In this document: piece after piece, positions 1 through 9,036 of the stretch
Position numbering within the stretch: position 1 is the first letter of the stretch
How the letters are laid out: every line of letters starts with the position of its first letter
From: Bacillota bacterium
GTDB taxonomy: Bacteria; Bacillota; Clostridia; Oscillospirales; Acutalibacteraceae
DNA: 64,000 bases
Assembly (NCBI GenBank): GCA_023412715.1
Contig: JAEZCC010000029.1
Coordinates: 6,039 to 70,038, forward strand
Direction: 5' to 3'
The notes under the pieces: model-generated
The model's database searches: none
Told to the model about the DNA's origin: nothing
What the model saw: the letters and a program-made list of their open reading frames with translations, nothing else
Program-made: the position numbers and the translations under genes

Positions 1-1033
1 CGATCGAGTTATAATTGTTGACCGTATCGTAAAGGCTCTGCGACTCCGCGTCGTACAGAAAAACGACGTTGGTATTGTCATTGTCGATCGCAACCGTTCT
101 ATTGCCGGTTTTATCGTACCAGGTTTTTCCGTCAAATACGACTTTATATTGATAGGAGCCCTGGTCGAACGTCTTGCTGAACGCGTAGAGGGTTTTGGTG
201 ATCTGTGAGAAGCTCCAGCCGTCCGCTCCGATATCCCAGTCGCCGTCGCCGCCGCGAACCGTCCCGATGAGCGACACGGTTGTCGTGAAAGCGGGCTTGG
301 AAATATTGCCGACACTCGGGTCGCTCTGGTAAATGTCAATGGCCGGCTGGCTGACGGAATCGGTGCAGACGCCCTGCAGATAATCCGCAAAAACCGTGAA
401 GGACGTAGAGCCCGCCGGAACTTTCATCTCGACATTGCCGCCGACTTCGCCATTCGACCAGCTGTGGTTGTAGGCCACCTTATATTCGATATCGACCTCG
501 CTTTGGGTCTGAGAAAACGTAAAGGTTTTTGAATAGCGCCCGCCGCCCAGATAGGCCAGGTCGCCGTCCGGATCGGATGGGTCCCACGCGCCGATGCCGA
601 GCTCCGTGCCGATTGTGCCCAGGTTGCCCGTTATGGTCCCCGACGTCTTAAAATGGCTGGGATTGTTGATTGAATCGACCGTGTTATTCTGTACCGCGGG
701 ATCGGAAGAGCCATGCGCATAATAACGTATGTAGACGGTTTCGTCGGCCGGTACATCCACCGGAACGTTTTCGGCTTTTGCACTCCCGTTGACTGCTACA
801 CGGTAGGTGTGCTCTCCGGCACCCAGACGGACGCCCGATTCATATACGCCGTCGGCATACAGAATCATTCCGCTGTCCGCGGCGGCGCCATCCACAAGAA
901 GCGACACCTGGTCGTTTGCCTTTGCCTGCGCATCCGCTGCCGACGCTTTGGACGGAATGCCGGCGAAAGCCGAAATTCCAATCAGCAAAGCGAGCAATAA
1001 GCTCAGGTATTGTTTGCTTACCCTTTTCAACAT
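1..1033 (-). CDS. Secreted pullulanase-like protein, N-terminal part (runs off window)
   Basis: The 344 residues visible are the N-terminus; the gene continues beyond base 1. The start is an ATG at 1031-1033 with GGAGG a few bases upstream. A signal peptide is evident: basic MLKR, a hydrophobic core (YLSLLLALLIG) and a likely cut after ASA near residue 33. After a short beta-rich segment come two tandem modules that resemble the X25 starch-associated modules of Bacillota amylopullulanases: the first around LGTIGTELGIGAWDP (about 125-220), the second around VSLIGTVRGGDGDWDIGADG (about 245-330). Family knowledge suggests an extracellular alpha-glucan hydrolase with a GH13 catalytic domain downstream, but no catalytic residues are visible here, so the enzyme call is inference from the modules. 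Confidence 0.72.
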   Translation of the reverse strand, partial: MLKRVSKQYLSLLLALLIGISAFAGIPSKASAADAQAKANDQVSLLVDGAAADSGMILYADGVYESGVRLGAGEHTYRVAVNGSAKAENVPVDVPADETVYIRYYAHGSSDPAVQNNTVDSINNPSHFKTSGTITGNLGTIGTELGIGAWDPSDPDGDLAYLGGGRYSKTFTFSQTQSEVDIEYKVAYNHSWSNGEVGGNVEMKVPAGSTSFTVFADYLQGVCTDSVSQPAIDIYQSDPSVGNISKPAFTTTVSLIGTVRGGDGDWDIGADGWSFSQITKTLYAFSKTFDQGSYQYKVVFDGKTWYDKTGNRTVAIDNDNTNVVFLYDAESQSLYDTVNNYNSI

Positions 1034-1657
1034 AAAAGTTTTCCTCCCACTTTTATTTATTAGAAAACAGGCCTCTAAGGCCTTGATTTTTTAATCATCA
1101 AGGAGGACTTAAAACCGCTGAATTCCATGCTCCGGCATTTCTTTCCTGCCGGAAGCGGTCTGCTGCGTTGAAGAGAGGGGCGTATCGATATGATCCATGC
1201 ACGATTTCATGGATCTGCAATATTTTTTCGAAATAAATTTAAAAATATGTCGAAATGATTCGACTGTATTTAATTATCTACTGATGAATATTACCACTTA
1301 TATTTCATGATTTCAATAGTATTTTCTGATTATTTTAGATAATAATATTATATTTAACCTTATTATTCCCGGTACAACTTGCTTAATTTCGAAAAAATAA
1401 TCTTTTATATCGATATATTCTGCTGCATGGAATATGAAAAGCTCCGCCCGCCGGGTCGGTGGAAAATGAAAAAGCCGGTCGTATGATTATGAAGAGAGCG
1501 GCCGGCAGGCGATTCAAAACAGCAGCGGGAAAGCAGGCGGCCATGTGAAGCCGCCATAACGAAAGGGACACGATGTGATTCTGAAGACACTCTGCTATAT
1601 TTTCACAGCAATAATCGGACTTCATCCATCCATAATAAAACGGGTGGAAGTGAAAAG
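1034..1657. other. Divergent intergenic region with AT-rich core
   Basis: No gene is supported in this 620-base stretch between divergent genes. A short inverted repeat (CCTTGAT/ATCAAGG, 1082-1104) lies near the pullulanase start. A perfect dyad GTCGAA-ATGA-TTCGAC sits at 1249-1264 inside an AT-rich block (about 1225-1400) and could be an operator for the glucan gene; this is inference. Confidence 0.4.
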
Positions 1658-2545
1658 ATGAAGAAATTTATATCGGTCTTATTGGTCCTTTGCTTGTCCA
1701 TGATGCTGACGTCCTGCGGTCACAATTCCGCCGGCGACGACAGTTCTGCCGCATCATCGGGGAATCAGTCCTCCGCAGTAACCGCAAATGCGGATAAAAA
1801 CGCCGTCTCTCAGGCGAAAAAGCAGAACGTGAGTTCCTCCGCGCCCCCGACAGCCCTGGAAAATCTCGACAACACCAAACAGGGCTGGGGACAGGGAACC
1901 CAAGTTGATCAGGACAATCGCCCGATATCATGCGCGCAGTTCCAAAACAAATACGGAAAATACGACGCCGTCTTTATCAAGGACAATACGAAAAAAATAT
2001 ATCTGACTTTCGACGAGGGATATGAAAACGGATATACTTCAAAAATACTGGATTCATTAAAAGAAAAGAAAGTGCCCGCCGTGTTCTTCGTCACTTATGA
2101 TTATGCGAAAAGGAACAGCGCTCTCGTTCAGAGAATGATCGGGGAAGGGCATGTGGTCGGAAATCACAGCTATACCCATCCCTCCATGCCTACCCTAAGC
2201 CTTTCAAAGGCATCCGGTGAAATTACGAATCTGCATGACTATATCAAGGAGAATTTCAATTACACCATGACATTGTTTCGGCCGCCGATGGGCGAATTTT
2301 CTGAAAGGACGCTTGCTTTGGCGCAAAGCCTGAAGTATAAATCGGTCTTCTGGAGTTTTGCCTACGTCGATTGGGATCCGAAAAAGCAGATGGGACAGGA
2401 CAAAGCATATAAGAAAGTCGTAAGCGGCCTGCATAACGGCGCAGTCTATCTTCTTCATGCCGTTTCAAAAGATAATGCGGAAATTTTAGGCTCGTTTATT
2501 GACGAAGCAAAGAAGCAAGGCTATGAGTTTGCAAAGTTGTCCTGA
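1658..2545 (+). CDS. pdaA: Lipoprotein polysaccharide deacetylase, PdaA-type
   Basis: This 295-residue protein carries a lipobox (MMLTSC, Cys20), a Ser/Ala/Asn-rich linker to about residue 85, then a NodB deacetylase domain. The metal-binding and catalytic motif reads TFDEGYENG (about 117-125), which is the PdaA variant of TFDDG, followed by the second metal motif HSYTHP (about 171) and an RPPMGEF motif. B. subtilis PdaA removes the acetyl group of N-acetylmuramate so that muramic-delta-lactam can form in spore cortex; that role is inferred here from the motif variant and from sporulation genes elsewhere in the window. The start has GGGTGGAAGTG upstream. A bidirectional terminator follows the stop. 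Confidence 0.85.
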   Translation: MKKFISVLLVLCLSMMLTSCGHNSAGDDSSAASSGNQSSAVTANADKNAVSQAKKQNVSSSAPPTALENLDNTKQGWGQGTQVDQDNRPISCAQFQNKYGKYDAVFIKDNTKKIYLTFDEGYENGYTSKILDSLKEKKVPAVFFVTYDYAKRNSALVQRMIGEGHVVGNHSYTHPSMPTLSLSKASGEITNLHDYIKENFNYTMTLFRPPMGEFSERTLALAQSLKYKSVFWSFAYVDWDPKKQMGQDKAYKKVVSGLHNGAVYLLHAVSKDNAEILGSFIDEAKKQGYEFAKLS

Positions 2546-2585
2546 AAGCTTACTAAGCCGGTATATCAATATTCTCCTAAAAAAC

Positions 2586-2623
2586 GAGCCTCCCGCCATA
2601 TGGCGGGAGGCTCAAAACCTTTT
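2586..2623. terminator. Bidirectional intrinsic terminator
   Basis: A perfect 12-bp stem (GAGCCTCCCGCC / GGCGGGAGGCTC) with an ATAT loop is flanked by A6 on the left and a T-rich stretch on the right, so it serves both pdaA and the convergent DUF6320 operon. Confidence 0.85.
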
Positions 2624-2668
2624 CACGGCATATTTATTCTCCGCATTGCCGGCGGCCGACGATATCGT

Positions 2669-3334
2669 TCACAAATGAAATCTGCGCTGGATTTCAGCCA
2701 GAAGGGCTTTCCCCTCAAAAAACAACAAAGCGGCCAGAAAAATAACGGTGGAGGCAAAACAGATGGCCGACGGGATGATGATCCGAATTTTACCCATTAC
2801 CAGCAACGTGAAGGACAAAAGCCCGAACACGCAGTCGATAACCAGATACAGGATGTAATTCTGTATGTTGAGTTTTCTGACTCTTGCAATCACGGCCATC
2901 GCAATCATGGAACCGGTGCAGAGAGAGGGAAATACATAGTCCAGCGACCAGCCGCGGAACCCGGTCAGCAGGTCCCAGACGAAGGCCAGTACGGAAAGGA
3001 GGCCCACCTGCCATAAAATGGTTTTGGGGATGTTCCTTCTCTTTTTCAGCACCAGCGCGAGGGAGAGCCAGATGCTTCCGACTCCTCCCAGCACGAACAG
3101 AAACCACCAGCCCCCGGACGGCAGAATCAGATTGACCGCCGTGCTGACGGCCGCCGCGGCGACCGAGCCGAACGCCAGCCAGACCAGAAGAGCCCGTCCG
3201 GTTTCCCTGCGCGGCGGAATCACCGGGAACACGTTCCCGGCTTCGTCCGGGGTTCCTGTCAGCTCGCCTTTGCACAGGGGGCAGCGGCCGTAGGCCCCCT
3301 GCAAACGGATTCCGCAGTTTTTACAGTACAGCAT
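2669..3334 (-). CDS. DUF6320 zinc-ribbon membrane protein
   Basis: The 221-residue product begins with a zinc ribbon (CKNCG at residues 4-8 and CPLC at about 18-21), then a Pro-rich spacer and about six hydrophobic segments. This layout matches DUF6320 proteins, whose function is not established. The ATG overlaps the 3' end of the upstream acyltransferase gene by 14 bases, so translation is probably coupled, making it the last gene of a three-gene unit. An inner-membrane partner of the acyltransferase/hydrolase pair is a reasonable guess, but nothing in the sequence shows a catalytic role. Confidence 0.7.
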   Translation of the reverse strand: MLYCKNCGIRLQGAYGRCPLCKGELTGTPDEAGNVFPVIPPRRETGRALLVWLAFGSVAAAAVSTAVNLILPSGGWWFLFVLGGVGSIWLSLALVLKKRRNIPKTILWQVGLLSVLAFVWDLLTGFRGWSLDYVFPSLCTGSMIAMAVIARVRKLNIQNYILYLVIDCVFGLLSFTLLVMGKIRIIIPSAICFASTVIFLAALLFFEGKALLAEIQRRFHL

Positions 3335-4607
3335 CGGTCTCTTCCTCCGGCAGCTCCAGATTGGAGTTGATTTCGATCCCGACTCCCAGATCCGCCAGCC
3401 GCCGGAAAAAGCGCCGAGGGATATCGGTGCTTTCCAGCTGCGCGGAATAGCTGACGGTCAGCATGTCCCCAAACGAGCAAAGGCAGATCTGCGGGCGCCG
3501 GGTGCTGACCATCACGCTGAAAAGCCGGATATGGGCGGCCATCCCGGGCGGCATCGCGATTTTGCCGAGATTGGAAACCGCGGCCGTGTCCTCGCTCTCC
3601 GCATGCCGCCCCGCCAGCCTCAGACAGGGGATTTTTATTTCCAAAGGAATCGCCTTGATCAGAACATTATTTTCAAGCGAAGAATACCGGTTTATGATTT
3701 CCAGCATGGTTTCGGAGTTCAGCCGTTCCTGGAACGATCGGCGGACATGCTCCAGCACCTCGGGAAAAGAATCCCCGTCCGTCTTAAAACGATGGCTGAC
3801 ATGGATGATCCCGAAAAAATTGCGCGCCGTCTGCGTTTTGAAATAGTTTCTCAGATCGACCGGAACGGTGATCACCACAGGGCGCGCACAGTCCCTGACG
3901 GTCATCCCGTCATGAACGGAGCAGATCAGCAGCGCCGTCAGGAACTCCGTCAAAGAAGCGCGGTATCCATGGGCAATGGCCAGTACGGATTTCACCGACA
4001 GGACGCCTTCTATCACGCCGGGGCGGTTTTCCGGCAGGCGGGGGCCCCGGACGCGGTAAGCCCGTTCCGCCTTCCGGCTCCGGACGTTTTTATCCTTATC
4101 GTAATACTTCTCGAACGCATCCTGCCGAATCTGTTCCGGGGAGGAGGCGCCGTCGTCGGGAGAAATGCCCTCCCCCGCGGCATCCGGGTACTTTTCCGCC
4201 AGATAGAACGCGACAAGGGTCCGCAGAAAATGAACGGCTCCCATGCCGTCCGCCAAAGCGTGGAAGACCTCCAGATTGATCCTCTTTCTGTAACAGCACA
4301 CCCGGAACAGCAGGCCCGGCCGGTCCGCGCTGTAGATCGGCGCGCAGGGCTGCCGGTCTTCCTCCGTTACGGCCGGACGCAGCGTGCTTTCTTCAAAATA
4401 ATACCAGAACAGGCCCTTTTTGAGGATGAAACTGTAGAACGGAAACCGCGCGACCGTCCGGTCCAGGGCGTGCTGAAGAATCTGCGCGTCCACCGCTTCG
4501 TACAGCTCGCAGGCAAAACGGAAGACCTTGGGATCCCGTCCTGAACTGGTTGGCGGGAAAATCTTAGCGGCATTGTCCAGTCTGGTCCATTTTTTGATCA
4601 CTCTCAT
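3321..4607 (-). CDS. Condensation-domain-like acyltransferase (alcohol acetyltransferase/PapA type)
   Basis: This 428-residue protein has the chloramphenicol-acetyltransferase-like fold signature EVFHALADGMGAVHFL near residue 130, which matches the HxxxD(G) active site of condensation domains, PapA-type acyltransferases and alcohol acetyltransferases. The N-terminus (RLDNAAKIFPP) is typical of the latter group. AAGGGGCG lies 8 bases before the ATG. It overlaps the hydrolase gene upstream by 44 bases and the DUF6320 gene downstream by 14. The acyl donor and acceptor cannot be read from sequence; transfer onto a hydroxylated lipid is inference from family and context. Confidence 0.7.
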   Translation of the reverse strand: MRVIKKWTRLDNAAKIFPPTSSGRDPKVFRFACELYEAVDAQILQHALDRTVARFPFYSFILKKGLFWYYFEESTLRPAVTEEDRQPCAPIYSADRPGLLFRVCCYRKRINLEVFHALADGMGAVHFLRTLVAFYLAEKYPDAAGEGISPDDGASSPEQIRQDAFEKYYDKDKNVRSRKAERAYRVRGPRLPENRPGVIEGVLSVKSVLAIAHGYRASLTEFLTALLICSVHDGMTVRDCARPVVITVPVDLRNYFKTQTARNFFGIIHVSHRFKTDGDSFPEVLEHVRRSFQERLNSETMLEIINRYSSLENNVLIKAIPLEIKIPCLRLAGRHAESEDTAAVSNLGKIAMPPGMAAHIRLFSVMVSTRRPQICLCSFGDMLTVSYSAQLESTDIPRRFFRRLADLGVGIEINSNLELPEEETDAVL

Positions 4608-5538
4608 GGCGTGACGCCCCTTCAGCCAAAAAATGATTGATGACCCGATACGCCCGCTTCACATGAACAAAGCGGGGAGGCAGCATCAGAAACGCATGCA
4701 GCGCGCCCTTCATCCGGTAAATTTCGACGTCGTTGCCGGCATCCCGCAGCTTTTTCCCGTAGAATTCCCCCTCGTCCCGCAACGGGCAGAACTCGGCCGT
4801 GATGACCAGCGTGCGGGGCTGATTCGACAGATCGTCGGCCAGCAAAGGGGCAAAATACGGATTGCGGAAATCTTTTTCCGAGCTGCTGTACAGCCTCATA
4901 AAGCTCTGGATGCGTTTGGAGGTCAGCAGATATTCCGTTCCGTTTTCCCTGACCGAGGGGAACGGGGACCTGCCGCTGTAATCGTTAAAGGTGGCGGGAT
5001 ACAGCAAAATCTGGCGTCTGGGAAGGAACTCCCCCCTGTCCCGCGCCATCAGGGAAACGACGGCCGCGAGGTTCCCCCCGGCGCTGTCGCCGATCAACGT
5101 GATCTTCTCCGGATCGACGGGAAGAATGTGTCCCGTAAAAAATTCCTTTGCGGCGGCGTAGCAGTCCTCCGGCGCGGCGGGGAAACGGAATTCCGGCGCC
5201 AGCCGGTAATCCACGGCGGCCACCACGTGCCCCGTCGCTTTTGCAAGATCGGCGCATACGCCGGTGTAGTTTTCGATTCCGCCGGTCACCCATCCGCCTC
5301 CATGGAAAAACAGAAGCAGGGGGAAAGGCCCGCCGCCGGACGGCTGAAAGATACGGACGGGGACATGATGATCCCCGCACGTGATTTTCCTGTCCCACAT
5401 TTGGTAATCCGTGGGCCTTCCCCGCAGCCTGGCCATGAGAAGCTCGACCCTGCGCTCGGCCCTATAGCTTTTTTCCACATCGGGATTCAAAGCCGTCATC
5501 GCTTTCAAGGCCGCCCGCATCGCCCTGTTGATTGCCAA
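4564..5538 (-). CDS. Alpha/beta hydrolase of the hormone-sensitive-lipase family
   Basis: The 324-residue product shows the HSL oxyanion motif HGGGW (about residue 79), the nucleophile elbow GDSAGGN (Ser about 150) and a late His in GALHAF, so the Ser-Asp-His triad seems intact. It probably cleaves short acyl esters in the cytoplasm. The start is taken as TTG at 5538 because AGGGGGTG lies directly upstream and no ATG in frame has a site. It is the first gene of the overlapping hydrolase-acyltransferase-DUF6320 operon, suggesting that acyl esters are both made and cleaved by this unit. Confidence 0.82.
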   Translation of the reverse strand: MAINRAMRAALKAMTALNPDVEKSYRAERRVELLMARLRGRPTDYQMWDRKITCGDHHVPVRIFQPSGGGPFPLLLFFHGGGWVTGGIENYTGVCADLAKATGHVVAAVDYRLAPEFRFPAAPEDCYAAAKEFFTGHILPVDPEKITLIGDSAGGNLAAVVSLMARDRGEFLPRRQILLYPATFNDYSGRSPFPSVRENGTEYLLTSKRIQSFMRLYSSSEKDFRNPYFAPLLADDLSNQPRTLVITAEFCPLRDEGEFYGKKLRDAGNDVEIYRMKGALHAFLMLPPRFVHVKRAYRVINHFLAEGASRHESDQKMDQTGQCR

Positions 5539-5726
5539 TTCAGCACCCCCTGATTAAGATGACACAACCGCCGCGTTTCCCGGGAGGGTACCGGCAGGTT
5601 TTCCGAAAAGAATAAAATCGATTCGCCGCCCCATAAGTGTACTGCGCATTTATGAACCCGACGTTTTGTGATATTCTAATAATATAATATGTTGGATAAG
5701 TTGAGAAAAAATGAGGAATAAGAAAT

Positions 5727-7436
5727 ATGCTGTTCAGCGAAATGAATTTGCTGCCTGAAATTCTGCGGGCGGTGGAAGAGATCGGGTACACCGAGGCGAC
5801 GGACATCCAGGCGGGGGCCATTCCCCTGGTTCTGGAAGGAAAAGATATGATCGGGCGCTCCAGCACCGGTACCGGAAAGACCGCCGCGTTCGGCATCCCC
5901 GCCGTTCAGACGGTCGCCCAGAGCGGCCGGGAAAGAGGGCAGGTCCTGATCCTGAGCCCCACGCGGGAGCTCGCCATGCAGACCTGCGAAGAGGTGCGCA
6001 GGCTCTCAAAATATCTGCAGAACGTCAAAGCCGTCATCGTCTGCGGCGGAGAGTCCATGACGCTGCAGATCCGGCAGCTGCGCACGGCGCAGATCATCAT
6101 CGGGACCCCGGGCCGCATCATGGATCATATGCGCCGCAGCACCCTGTCGCTGGAAAACCTGAAAACGGTCGTTCTGGACGAAGCGGACGAAATGCTGAAC
6201 ATGGGTTTTCTGGAGGATATCCAGACCATCCTGAAAGAAGCGCCCGAAAGCAGGCAGACCGTTTTGTTCAGCGCGACCATGCCCCCCGCCATCATGAAGA
6301 TCACGAAAGAATTCCAGACCGACCCACAGCTTGTCGCCGTGGACAAAGGGCAGAAAACCGTCGACAGCATCTCTCAGTTTTACTACAGCGTCCCCCGCGA
6401 CGACAAAACGAACGCGCTCAAGCTTCTGCTGGAATATCACAGGCCCAAACGGGCGCTGATTTTCTGCAATACGAAAAGGACGGTCGATCAGCTCTGTGAG
6501 CAGCTGAACGGCGACGGATTCCAGACAGCCGGCCTGCATGGGGATTTAAAGCAGAACCAGCGGAACCAGGTGATGAGCGACTTCAAGAGCGGCCGCGTCG
6601 GAATCCTTATTGCAACCGACGTGGCGGCGCGCGGTATCGACGTCGACGACATCGACGCCGTGTTTAATTATGATATTCCCGATGAGGACGAATATTATAT
6701 CCACCGCATCGGCCGCACGGGCCGCGCGGGCAAGGCCGGAACGTCGTATACGCTTGCGGCAAGCCGGGGGCAGCTGCAAAGGGTCCGTTCCCTGGAACGG
6801 TTCATGGACCTGAAAATCAAAGAGGCGCCCGTTCCGGACGTCGAGGACATCCAGGCACGCCACCTCAAAAAATTCCAGAAGACCGTCAGCGAGGCTGTCG
6901 ATGAAAATAATGCCCCCGAATGGACCGCGTTTGTCGGGGAGCTGGAACAGAATGGGTACGAAGCGAGAAAAATCGCGGCGGCTCTCTGCAAGATCCTCTT
7001 CGACAAAAACAAACGGCTCGGCACTCTGAAAAATGTCCGGCAGGCTGAGCAGATCTCTCCTGAAAACGGGAAAGTCCGGCTGCGAATCGACATCGGCGCA
7101 GACAGCAGAATCAATGCGGATTTTATCATCGGGACGATTGTGGAAACGACGGGCCTCCCCGTCGGCGCAGTCGGAAAAATTGAGATTTTCAGGGACTATT
7201 CCACCGCTGAGATGAAACCCGCCGACGCGGAACTGGTCCTGCAAAAAATGAACGGATACCGGATGAAACAGCGCACGGCGCACGTCACAATCTCAAAAGC
7301 GGATCGGGGCCGCCGTTCCCCAACGGAAAAAGCCGGAGCGCATCCGTTTGGCCAAAAACGGCACGGCAGCGGTAAAAAGCACTATTACGGGCCGGATTCC
7401 GGGCAAAAGCACCGCTACGGCGGCAGAAACTCATAA
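5727..7436 (+). CDS. DEAD-box RNA helicase with DbpA-type RNA-binding domain
   Basis: All core motifs are present in order: Q-motif (TDIQAGAIP), Walker A SSTGTGKT, PTRELA, TPGR, DEAD, SAT, the RecA2 motifs ARGID and HRIGRTGRAG. Residues about 450-530 form a DbpA-type RRM, which in E. coli DbpA and B. subtilis DbpA/YxiN docks to 23S rRNA hairpin 92; the tail after 535 is basic and low-complexity. At 569 residues it is longer than DbpA (about 460-480) because of the linker and tail. An ATP-dependent role in ribosome assembly or cold adaptation is inferred; a cold-shock gene lies 250 bases downstream. A TATAAT-like -10 is seen about 40 bases before the start without a clear -35. Confidence 0.85.
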   Translation: MLFSEMNLLPEILRAVEEIGYTEATDIQAGAIPLVLEGKDMIGRSSTGTGKTAAFGIPAVQTVAQSGRERGQVLILSPTRELAMQTCEEVRRLSKYLQNVKAVIVCGGESMTLQIRQLRTAQIIIGTPGRIMDHMRRSTLSLENLKTVVLDEADEMLNMGFLEDIQTILKEAPESRQTVLFSATMPPAIMKITKEFQTDPQLVAVDKGQKTVDSISQFYYSVPRDDKTNALKLLLEYHRPKRALIFCNTKRTVDQLCEQLNGDGFQTAGLHGDLKQNQRNQVMSDFKSGRVGILIATDVAARGIDVDDIDAVFNYDIPDEDEYYIHRIGRTGRAGKAGTSYTLAASRGQLQRVRSLERFMDLKIKEAPVPDVEDIQARHLKKFQKTVSEAVDENNAPEWTAFVGELEQNGYEARKIAAALCKILFDKNKRLGTLKNVRQAEQISPENGKVRLRIDIGADSRINADFIIGTIVETTGLPVGAVGKIEIFRDYSTAEMKPADAELVLQKMNGYRMKQRTAHVTISKADRGRRSPTEKAGAHPFGQKRHGSGKKHYYGPDSGQKHRYGGRNS

Positions 7437-7450
7437 TGAGATCGGCGGCC

Positions 7451-7488
7451 CCGGCATCTCTTTTGCCCATCGGCAAAAGAGATGCCGG
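7451..7488 (+). terminator. Long hairpin after the helicase gene
   Basis: A perfect 17-bp stem (arms beginning CCGGCATCTC) closes over a CATC loop. The T-tract after it is poor (ATTGATCTTCTT), so termination may be partial or the hairpin may protect the 3' end. Confidence 0.65.
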
Positions 7489-7534
7489 ATTGATCTTCTT
7501 CGGCGCGTATGGAAGGGGCGGCCGCAAAATCATC

Positions 7535-7563
7535 TTGACACCCGGGAAGTACTATGCTATAGT
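7535..7563 (+). promoter_or_regulatory. Extended -10 sigma-A promoter for csp
   Basis: TTGACA (7535-7540), a 17-bp spacer and TATAGT (7558-7563) preceded by TGC give a near-consensus extended -10 promoter. Transcription should start near 7570, leaving a leader of about 115 nt before the csp start. Confidence 0.88.
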
Positions 7564-7591
7564 TAACATGTATTCTGAATGTACGAATTGT

Positions 7592-7649
7592 CTCACATTT
7601 TTTGTAAGTCATTCACATCGTGAAGATTTACAAAAAATGTGAGTTTTTT
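7592..7649 (+). promoter_or_regulatory. Leader hairpin plus U-tract upstream of csp (possible attenuator)
   Basis: Two perfectly complementary 16-base arms (7592-7607 and 7628-7643, CTCACATTTTTTGTAA and its complement) enclose an inner TTCAC/GTGAA stem and are followed directly by T6 (7644-7649). This has the form of an intrinsic terminator, yet it sits between the promoter and the cold-shock coding region, 38 bases before the ATG. Confidence 0.7.
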
Positions 7650-7687
7650 ACGCTAGGATACAAATAAATTTATGGAGGTACCTGTTT

Positions 7688-7900
7688 ATGAATAACGGTA
7701 CAGTAAAATGGTTTAACGAGACAAAAGGCTTCGGTTTCATTTCCAACGACGACGGCAGCGGAGACGTGTTCGTTCATTTCTCAGCGATCCAGTCGGATGG
7801 ATACAAATCCCTTCAGGAGGGTCAGAAGGTTACGTATGACACCGAGACCGATCCGAAGAACAGCAGCAAATTGCGCGCCATCAATGTGCGCATCGTGTAA
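7688..7900 (+). CDS. Cold-shock protein, CspA family
   Basis: This 70-residue single cold-shock domain has the RNP1 motif KGFGFI (about 14-19) and the RNP2 motif DVFVHF (about 28-33), so it should bind single-stranded nucleic acid and act as an RNA chaperone. GGAGG lies upstream of the ATG. It is a monocistronic gene: strong promoter, long structured leader, coding region, terminator. The length is typical of the family (65-72 residues). Regulation by leader RNA structure, as known for E. coli cspA, is plausible here because of the hairpin at 7592-7649. Confidence 0.95.
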   Translation: MNNGTVKWFNETKGFGFISNDDGSGDVFVHFSAIQSDGYKSLQEGQKVTYDTETDPKNSSKLRAINVRIV

Positions 7901-7916
7901 GTCCCCGGTTCACCCG

Positions 7917-7940
7917 GCCGCCCGCATGGGCGGCTTTTTT
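7917..7940 (+). terminator. Intrinsic terminator of csp
   Basis: GCCGCCC-GCAT-GGGCGGC followed by T6. Confidence 0.9.
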
Positions 7941-8075
7941 ATACTCGCCTGACGGTCGCCGGGTGCATCTGACTGCCGGTTCGCCGTTTTGCTTTCCCGG
8001 AGGATTGCAGCCATTCATATCTGGTACACATCTTTGCTGTATTATGTAAACAAAATAAAGATGATGGAGGTCCAT

Positions 8076-8234
8076 ATGAGCCAAAATACAAAAGCAGTCC
8101 TGAAAAGTAAGCTCGCCGTATATACGGTTTGTTACCAGGAGGCCAAAAAAGTGAAAGATCTGAAACGGATGGCTCTGATTGGGCCTATCATCACCGACCT
8201 GCAGGACGAGCTTGAATTGCTTGTTGAAGAATAA
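8076..8234 (+). CDS. Small hypothetical protein, 52 residues
   Basis: The start at 8076 is chosen because GATGGAGG ends 5 bases before this ATG; the open frame extends further upstream without another site. The product (MSQNTKAVLKSKLAVYTVC...) is basic in its first half and acidic at the end (QDELELLVEE), with no signal peptide or membrane segment. It is predicted largely helical. No family was recognised and no function is proposed. It lies alone between the csp terminator and a long stretch without genes. Confidence 0.6.
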   Translation: MSQNTKAVLKSKLAVYTVCYQEAKKVKDLKRMALIGPIITDLQDELELLVEE

Positions 8235-8974
8235 TCCCTGTCTTTCAACGCCAATACGACGGCGCGGATCTCTTGCATAGGAGCGGCGGCTCTTTTATTG
8301 AACAGAATTAGTCCTCACCCTTCCGTAACGGTTCGCGTTGTGTCCCTCATTCTCTCGCAGCTGAAGAAGCTGCCGCGTCTGAGGTTGTCACATTTTGGAT
8401 ACATTGAAAGTATTTCCCTCAGTTGTTGACGGCGGCCGATAAAAATCACAGTGACGTTTCTTGTTTTCATAAAGGGCGCTTCAATGGAAGCAGTGCAAAC
8501 TCCGTGCAGAGCAAATAACAAGGGGACCGTAGAAATACGGCCCTCTTGTTTTATGCCTTCCGATCGGAACATCAGACTTTCGCCGTCTGCAAAACATCGG
8601 CGGGATCTCACTCATAATGCCCCGGCTGCTGATGATCTCATCGGAAACCGCCGTGCAGGCAGCGCACAAAAGCCGCCGCAATGACTTCATAGCGTATTCC
8701 AACGCTATTTCAGCTGCAGGCCATTTGTCCCTCTCAATGCAGAGGATCAAGATTAGAATAAAATTAAAATACGGCAGCTTTTTATAGCGATGTCCGTTTA
8801 TGCCCATGGTCAGATTCTGCGTCCCGAAGCCGATGGGCTCAACGAGTATTTCCGGACGTCATCTCAGCCCATGATATTCAGAATGTGCTTCTCCTCATCA
8901 AAAAGCAAAATTCTCTTATTGTCCCTCAAATATCTTTTATATACCGATAAAGTAGTATTATATTCTTCTATCTA
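8235..8974. other. 740-base stretch without a convincing gene
   Basis: Open frames here lack ribosome sites and look non-coding. One imperfect terminator-like hairpin (arms 8517-8531 and 8536-8550, GAAA loop, one mismatch and one G-U pair) is followed by TTTAT; it may end an unidentified transcript or be a remnant. Confidence 0.4.
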
Positions 8975-9003
8975 TTGAAAGTGTGAACCAATTGTGATAT
9001 GCT
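8975..9003 (+). promoter_or_regulatory. Sigma-A promoter for the HTH-MFS operon
   Basis: TTGAAA (8975-8980), a 17-bp spacer and TATGCT (8998-9003) lie 34 bases before the start of the HTH gene. Confidence 0.7.
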
Positions 9004-9036
9004 GTCCCTGTTATTGAGAAGGAGCCGTGATGCAGA

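Noticed and set aside
8790..8978. 62-codon frame on the plus strand
   Set aside because: No ribosome site, ends inside the promoter of the next operon, and the text becomes low-complexity.
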